DNA from: an uncultured Desulfobacterium sp.
GTDB lineage: Bacteria; Desulfobacterota; Desulfobacteria; Desulfobacterales; Desulfobacteraceae
Length of the DNA stretch: 9,887 nucleotides
Assembly: GCA_937124525.1 (NCBI GenBank)
Contig: CAKZLA010000388.1
Location: 1 to 9,887 of the forward strand
Reading direction: 5' to 3'
Positions 6,337 to 9,887 of the stretch are shown here, piece by piece. Every line of letters starts with the position of its first letter. Position 1 is the first letter of the stretch. The position numbers were made by a program, and so were the translations under genes. A model generated the notes under the pieces. It did no database searches, was not told the DNA's origin, and saw only the letters and a list, made by a program, of their open reading frames with translations.

Positions 6337-7857
6337 CTACTTCCTGTGACACCCCTCCCAGGCCTTATCACTGATTTTTAAAAAGGCCGCCACAGCCTCT
6401 GGGTCAAACTGCTTTCCAGATTCTTTATTAATGATATTCATGACTTTTTCCTTACTCATTTTTTTTCTGTATGCACGATCTGAAGCCATGGCATCAAAGG
6501 CATCAGCAACGGACAAAATTCTTGCAAGTCGTGGAATCTCATCCCCCCGGGCCCCCCGGGGATACCCCTTTCCATTATAAAATTCGTGGTGATGGCGAAT
6601 GATCTCCTGTTCCTTTGTCCAAAGCCCCAGTTGACTGACAATATCAGCACCAATAACAGGATGTTCCTTAATCTTTTCATACTCTTCATCATTGAGGCGG
6701 CCGGGTTTCAAAAGAATATCATCCCGGATTCCTATTTTGCCAATATCATGGAGGTGGCCCGCAAATTGAAGGATATCCAGCTCTTCATCGGTGCAGCCAA
6801 CCTCCTTTCCAATCATCACAGAGACCTCTGCCACCCGCCTTGAATGTTGCTGGGTATAGGGATCCCGGGCCTCCAATGCAGCCACAAAGGCATAAAGAGT
6901 GGCAAACAAATTGTCATAAATATTTTCGTAAAGAGCGGTGTTTTCAATGGCTGAGGCAGCTTTGTGGGAAATAAAATTAAGAAGAAAAATATCTTTCTCC
7001 GTAAAATGTGTGTCACTGCTTGAAATGGACGCCGTGACAATACCAAACACCTTGTCCCGAATTCTCAAGGGGGTGGCCATGAAGGATCGGGCACCGTAAA
7101 AAACAGTTTGATCTTCGGTGGCAGCTACCAAAAGGGGAATATCTTCGGCCATGGTTGCTAAAAGCATGGTTTTCAATGACCGAGGTATATTTTCTCCACG
7201 CCTTTGTTCAAAATTGGAGCAGGCCATGGGAAACAGGACATCTCCACTTTCAGAATATATATAGAAGCAAACGTCATCCGCCTTGCTGACCTCAAGGCTT
7301 AACGCCACCACATGGTTGAAAATGTCGTAACTGGCATTAAATGAGGAAAAGTCATCCATTATTTTATTCAACAAGTTGACTTCTTCAACCTTGGCTGTAA
7401 GCTCTCTATTTAATGCCTTAATGCGTTCCTGTCTCTGAACCTCCTCCTTAAGAATGAGATTTTCCACAAACAGTTCCCGTTCTCTTAGAATCCGCCGCAG
7501 ACACAACTCCATCTGCTCCAGATTCACAGGCTTGATTAAATAATCCACCACACCGTTTTTAAGGGTTTCAATGGAATTTTCCAATGAAGGAAACCCAGTC
7601 ATTACCACCACCGGCAGGGAGGCATCTTTTTTACGAATACGCTCTGCCAGTTCAAGGCCATCCATGACGGGCATATTAATATCCGTAAAACAACAGCCAA
7701 TGTGGATACCGGTATCAATAACAGCCATGGCCTCCTGACCATTGCTGGCAGTAAAGACCTCATACCCCTTGCGTGCAAAATATTCTTCAGTTATTTCAAG
7801 GATACCCTCTTCATCGTCCACCACCAGAATTGTGATTTGAGTGCCATTATCCATCAT
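6337..7857 (-). CDS. response regulator with REC, GAF and HD-GYP domains (c-di-GMP phosphodiesterase type)
   Basis: A 506-residue regulator from ATG at 7857. Residue numbers below count from the TTG at 7863, two codons upstream. REC spans about 10-125: acidic pocket Asp16-Asp17, phosphoacceptor Asp61, Thr89 and Lys111 of LIKPVN. A coiled-coil linker (about 128-165) joins a GAF domain (about 170-310), then HD-GYP (about 318-500). HD-GYP motifs are intact: His340 in QQHSRRVAEVS, His372-Asp373 in LHDIGKIGI, His401, HHHEFYNGKGYPRG (424-437) and VADAFDAM (452-459). Such proteins hydrolyse c-di-GMP to pGpG or GMP when phosphorylated; GAF likely adds a small-ligand or redox input. No cognate histidine kinase is visible. 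ATG 7857 is preferred: AGGA lies about 10 bases upstream. ATG 7854 and TTG 7863 remain possible. The gene lies just upstream of the separate tRNA-Pro unit. Confidence 0.95.
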   Translation of the reverse strand: MMDNGTQITILVVDDEEGILEITEEYFARKGYEVFTASNGQEAMAVIDTGIHIGCCFTDINMPVMDGLELAERIRKKDASLPVVVMTGFPSLENSIETLKNGVVDYLIKPVNLEQMELCLRRILRERELFVENLILKEEVQRQERIKALNRELTAKVEEVNLLNKIMDDFSSFNASYDIFNHVVALSLEVSKADDVCFYIYSESGDVLFPMACSNFEQRRGENIPRSLKTMLLATMAEDIPLLVAATEDQTVFYGARSFMATPLRIRDKVFGIVTASISSSDTHFTEKDIFLLNFISHKAASAIENTALYENIYDNLFATLYAFVAALEARDPYTQQHSRRVAEVSVMIGKEVGCTDEELDILQFAGHLHDIGKIGIRDDILLKPGRLNDEEYEKIKEHPVIGADIVSQLGLWTKEQEIIRHHHEFYNGKGYPRGARGDEIPRLARILSVADAFDAMASDRAYRKKMSKEKVMNIINKESGKQFDPEAVAAFLKISDKAWEGCHRK

Positions 7858-8012
7858 TCGCAAAAAATCCTGTTTGTTTTGATATCAACTTCATGGCCGG
7901 AGCAGATTCATCCATGGCAAATCAGAAAATTTATCTATCCAGTGCACCGGTAAAAAGATTATTTCAGTCTTAATTTCCACTGGTTAACGTGAACATACTA
8001 AACTGTCACTCT

Positions 8013-8195
8013 TTAATCAATGTAAAAAAGAGTATCCGCACCGCTGCCGGTGGGGATGGCGTGCTCTTTGATAATCATAACATTCCGCTCATCAGTCATA
8101 AGGGTGTTCATAAAAAATGCCGGAGGAAGTGTCATTACTCCATTATCATTATTTGTTGTGCTCATCAAAATTGGCAAGCTGAAATAAAAAATCAT
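8013..8195 (-). CDS. doubtful small ORF
   Basis: A 60-codon frame (or 50 codons from Met11 at 8165) between the HD-GYP regulator and the dyad-flanked promoter. No Shine-Dalgarno precedes either Met, and the sequence resembles no family I know; it has only a short hydrophobic start (MIFYFSLPILM). It is on the same strand as the downstream regulator, about 155 bases before it. Probably non-coding, recorded because the gap is otherwise empty. Confidence 0.15.
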   Translation of the reverse strand: MIFYFSLPILMSTTNNDNGVMTLPPAFFMNTLMTDERNVMIIKEHAIPTGSGADTLFYID

Positions 8196-8253
8196 AATTA
8201 TTCTAACAATTCAACTAAATCATGAATATAAATCTGAATTTTTAATATAAAAT

Positions 8254-8297
8254 AGAATATTATTCTTGACTAAGAATATAATATAGAATATTATTCG
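8254..8297. promoter_or_regulatory. paired 13-bp dyads flanking a promoter (operator-like)
   Basis: AGAATATTATTCT (8254-8266, a perfect odd palindrome with arms AGAATA/TATTCT) recurs as AGAATATTATTCG (8285-8297), with centres 31 bp apart, about three helical turns. Between them TATTCTT and AAGAATA (8261-8278) form a further dyad around the -35. One copy touches the -35 and the other covers the -10, as expected for a dimeric repressor. The AT-rich 6-1-6 form is loosely Fur/PerR-like; no regulator can be named. Confidence 0.5.
8266..8294 (+). promoter_or_regulatory. sigma70-type promoter upstream of the mosaic ORF
   Basis: TTGACT (8266-8271), a 17-bp spacer, TATTAT (8289-8294). One mismatch to consensus in each hexamer at ideal spacing. 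It would give a leader of about 105 nt to the ATG at 8406. Confidence 0.6.
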
Positions 8298-8395
8298 AAT
8301 CAAATATCATTTCATTAACATTTTACAACTTTCGGAAGTTACACAATACAGACAAAAGCGGGCTTTCTTCTGATTGACGTTACAAAATTCCAGGA

Positions 8396-8401
8396 AAGGA
8401 G
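8396..8401 (+). promoter_or_regulatory. ribosome binding site of the mosaic ORF
   Basis: AAGGAG, extended to GGAAAGGAG, 4 bases before the ATG at 8406. It shows that this start belonged to a real gene before the break in homology downstream. Confidence 0.55.
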
Positions 8402-8405
8402 CACC

Positions 8406-8795
8406 ATGGATCACATTGATTTTAAAATTCTTAAAACTTACACCCGCTGGTGTCCTATCTATAACTCAAGCAAGTTTATTTATAAGCTGACTTTGGTCAG
8501 TAAAAAGCAGCACATCACGACGATTTCTGACTTTATTGCTTCTCGTTACGGTAAGCGACAAACAGTGGCCTTGGTAGTCACACTTATCGCGTTACTTGCC
8601 ACCATTCCCTATATCGCGACCCGTGGTGAGGTGATCCGTGGCAGGTTGAAGACGCTTGCAGGTGTTGCCGCTGTGGCAGCGGCGGTTCCGGCCGCCCTTT
8701 ATGTGGTGCATTACCAGATCATCCCGATTGACCTGCTCTTTACAAATGTCATGGAACGGTTCGGCCTTGATGGCCTGATCGCGTCCCTCGGATAA
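8406..8795 (+). pseudogene. mosaic ORF: unknown start + SSS-type membrane segment + small alphaproteobacterial-style membrane protein tail
   Basis: A 129-codon open frame that does not read as one protein. Residues 1-24 are unrecognised (the IDFKILK start recalls Lrp/AsnC-type regulators, weakly). Residues about 25-71 closely resemble the sodium:solute symporter-like domain of membrane sensor kinases in gammaproteobacteria: SKKQHITTISDFIASRYGKR, then a membrane helix ending in TIPYIA, where the family normally continues with LQLKA. At residue 72 (base 8619) this stops. A GC-rich tail follows with a hydrophobic helix (about 81-101) and IIPIDLLF...FGLDGLIASLG, the style of a small membrane protein next to Rhodobacterales exopolysaccharide kinases. 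AAGGA at its stop serves the next gene, 11 bases on, so the tail and that gene form a genuine operon pair. The fusion is probably artefactual; the tail is a 5'-truncated real gene. Confidence 0.55.
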
Positions 8796-8806
8796 GGAAC
8801 GCTGCG

Positions 8807-9643
8807 ATGGAACGCATCCGCGCTGCCATTCAGAAGGCCCGTGAAACCCGCGGTGATACGCCGCCCGGTGCCAGCATTGCGGCAAGTGCAGGTGGCGCTG
8901 CCCGGGCCAGCGCGCCGATGCGTGCCGATGCAACGGTCTGGGACCGGCTCGAAGGTTTCCGCCCGCGCCTTGATCTGATGGCGAAAAACCGCATCGTGAC
9001 ATTTGACCAGAAAGACAATTCCCATGTCCCGTTCGACATGATGCGGACCCGCGTGCTGAGCGCGTGCCGCAAGAATGACTGGAAAGTGATCGGGATCACC
9101 TCGCCGACGCCCTCTTGCGGCAAGACCGTGACGGCGATCAACCTCGCCTTTTCCTTTTCGCGCCAGAAAGACACCCGTACCGTGCTGATAGACGCAGATC
9201 TGCGCCGCCCCATGGTGGCCGAGGATCTGGGCGTGACGGCGACCCATTCCATGGGCCGGTTCCTGTCGGGCGGCGAGCGGATCGAGGATCATTTCCTTGC
9301 CTATGGAGATACGCTGGCGATCGGCACCAATAACCGTCGCTCCTTGCACGCGGCCGAGATTTTGCAGGACAGCCACGCGCAGGATGCAATGAAACTTCTG
9401 CATGACAGTCTGCGGCCCAATGTGGTGATCGTGGACATGCCGCCGATGCTGGCCACGGATGACGTGATGGCGTTCCTGCCCAATGTGGATGCGATGCTGC
9501 TGGTGGTTGCGGCGGGCGAGTCCAAGGTCAAGGACGTGGACGAATGCGAACGCGACCTTGCCGAACGCACCAATGTCATGGGCGTTGTGCTCAACAAATG
9601 TCGCTTCACGCCCGACAACAACTATTACAAATACGAAGACTGA
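8807..9643 (+). CDS. CpsD/CapB-type exopolysaccharide BY-kinase (cytoplasmic P-loop ATPase)
   Basis: A 278-residue cytoplasmic ATPase of the bacterial tyrosine kinase (BY-kinase) family, which works with a Wzz-type membrane partner to control polysaccharide chain length and export. The N-terminal helix MERIRAAIQKARE and an Ala/Pro-rich linker (to about 42) precede the P-loop domain. Walker A is SPTPSCGKT (99-107, Lys106), with Cys104 where Glu or Gly is more usual. Walker A' is VLIDADLRRP (126-135) and Walker B is NVVIVDMPPM (205-214, Asp210). The C-terminus NNYYKYED gives a three-Tyr cluster (273, 274, 276), the usual autophosphorylation site, though short. Codon use is GC-rich and unlike the genes left of 8.4 kb. 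The start has AAGGA 8 bases upstream. It follows a small membrane-protein fragment, probably the same operon. Kinase activity itself is inferred. Confidence 0.9.
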   Translation: MERIRAAIQKARETRGDTPPGASIAASAGGAARASAPMRADATVWDRLEGFRPRLDLMAKNRIVTFDQKDNSHVPFDMMRTRVLSACRKNDWKVIGITSPTPSCGKTVTAINLAFSFSRQKDTRTVLIDADLRRPMVAEDLGVTATHSMGRFLSGGERIEDHFLAYGDTLAIGTNNRRSLHAAEILQDSHAQDAMKLLHDSLRPNVVIVDMPPMLATDDVMAFLPNVDAMLLVVAAGESKVKDVDECERDLAERTNVMGVVLNKCRFTPDNNYYKYED

Positions 9644-9657
9644 CGGATCGCTGTCAT

Positions 9658-9698
9658 CCGGTCGGTTGCCTTCTGGGCACCGTGCTGGCCGCGACCGG
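9658..9698 (+). terminator. GC-rich inverted repeat after the BY-kinase gene
   Basis: CCGGTCG (9658-9664) and CGACCGG (9692-9698) pair perfectly around a 27-nt loop that itself holds GCAC-C-GTGC. No T-run follows, so it is a weak terminator candidate or mRNA 3' structure. Confidence 0.3.
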
Positions 9699-9755
9699 AG
9701 GCGACAAGTGATGCAATGGGGATTGAGCCATAGCGCGTCGCGACATACCTGAGCA

Positions 9756-9780
9756 ATCATGCATCATGCATCATGCATCA
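9756..9780. repeat. 7-bp tandem repeat (ATCATGC x 3.6)
   Basis: Three exact copies of ATCATGC plus ATCA, directly abutting the inverted repeat at 9778. It could vary in copy number by slippage. Confidence 0.7.
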
Positions 9781-9822
9781 CGTAACGCGTTGAAATCCCT
9801 GATCTCAGACAACGTTACGTGA
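9778..9822. repeat. 10-bp perfect inverted repeat, possible terminator between convergent genes
   Basis: TCACGTAACG (9778-9787) and CGTTACGTGA (9813-9822) are exact complements around a 25-nt loop; the stem extends 3 bp further after a 2-nt bulge. It sits between the plus-strand kinase gene and a possible minus-strand gene end at 9845. Confidence 0.5.
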
Positions 9823-9844
9823 CAGAGGCATTTCGGACAGTGCC

Positions 9845-9887
9845 TTAGACGAAATCCATCGTGTCGGCGGTAATGACAAACATGGCG
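9845..9887 (-). CDS. possible 3' end of a minus-strand gene entering from the right edge
   Basis: On the complement a frame open to the right edge ends with 13 codons (MFVITADTMDFV as its last residues) and TAA at 9847-9845. The piece is too short to identify, and an open frame this short occurs often by chance. The inverted repeat just beyond it would suit the end of a convergent gene. Confidence 0.2.
   Translation of the reverse strand, partial: AMFVITADTMDFV

Larger units (their letters stand above)
7858..8405. other. 548-bp AT-rich intergenic region between divergent genes
   Basis: Separates the minus-strand HD-GYP gene from the plus-strand mosaic ORF. A 60-codon minus-strand frame (8013-8195) lacks a ribosome binding site and recognisable motifs. 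The right part (8241-8300) is extremely AT-rich and holds the dyad-flanked plus-strand promoter. A short hairpin, AACTT-TCGG-AAGTT, lies at 8327-8340. No other signal is seen. Confidence 0.6.

Noticed and set aside
8711..9760. Minus-strand frame of 349 codons across the kinase gene
   Set aside because: Antisense frame kept open by high GC; it is His/Arg-rich without a family motif, while the plus strand has clear Walker motifs.
1..9887. CRISPR array, toxin-antitoxin pair, or intact insertion sequence
   Set aside because: No regularly spaced repeats, no small gene pair with such motifs and no transposase reading frame could be found on either strand.

Overview
Most of this window (about 1 to 7.9 kb) looks like a strictly or mainly anaerobic marine-type deltaproteobacterium, most likely a Desulfobacterales sulfate reducer. 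This rests on a moderate GC content, an mmdA / small subunit / oadA-like carboxyltransferase cluster of the kind used for propionate and pyruvate interconversion, and a REC-GAF-HD-GYP regulator. The taxonomic call comes from protein style and is inference. All genes in this part lie on the minus strand.

Reading down the minus strand: (1) a c-di-GMP phosphodiesterase-type response regulator (REC-GAF-HD-GYP, 7857-6337); (2) tRNA-Pro(GGG) with its own promoter and a strong terminator (6305-6134); (3) moaC for molybdenum cofactor synthesis (5879-5391), preceded by a leader able to form a nested hairpin; (4) the lytic transglycosylase mltA (5259-4033); (5) a gene-poor stretch of about 760 bp (3271-4032) holding a minus-strand promoter with an 18-bp TetR-like palindrome inside a longer perfect inverted repeat, plus two further nested inverted-repeat structures; (6) a three-gene carboxyltransferase operon: mmdA (3270-1717), a 71-residue OadG/MmdE-like small subunit (1686-1471) and an OadA/5S-type subunit (1376 to beyond base 1). 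Together these three could act as a methylmalonyl-CoA:pyruvate transcarboxylase or a related biotin-dependent decarboxylase/carboxylase.

The right end is different. After an AT-rich intergenic region (7858-8405) with a good plus-strand promoter and two copies of a 13-bp dyad, a plus-strand ORF (8406-8795) reads as a mosaic. It has a short unrecognised start, then about 47 residues of a sodium:solute symporter-type membrane domain of gammaproteobacterial style, then in frame the tail of a small GC-rich membrane protein of Rhodobacterales style. Directly after it comes a GC-rich BY-kinase/CpsD-type exopolysaccharide ATPase (8807-9643), then a non-coding tail with a 7-bp tandem repeat and a 10-bp perfect inverted repeat.

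The abrupt change in GC content, coding strand and apparent taxonomic origin at about 8.48-8.62 kb is most simply a chimeric junction (assembly, cloning or amplification artefact), although a real recombination scar cannot be excluded. A smaller GC jump in the last ~75 bases at the left end may be a second junction. I see no CRISPR array, intact insertion sequence, rRNA gene or obvious new defence system.
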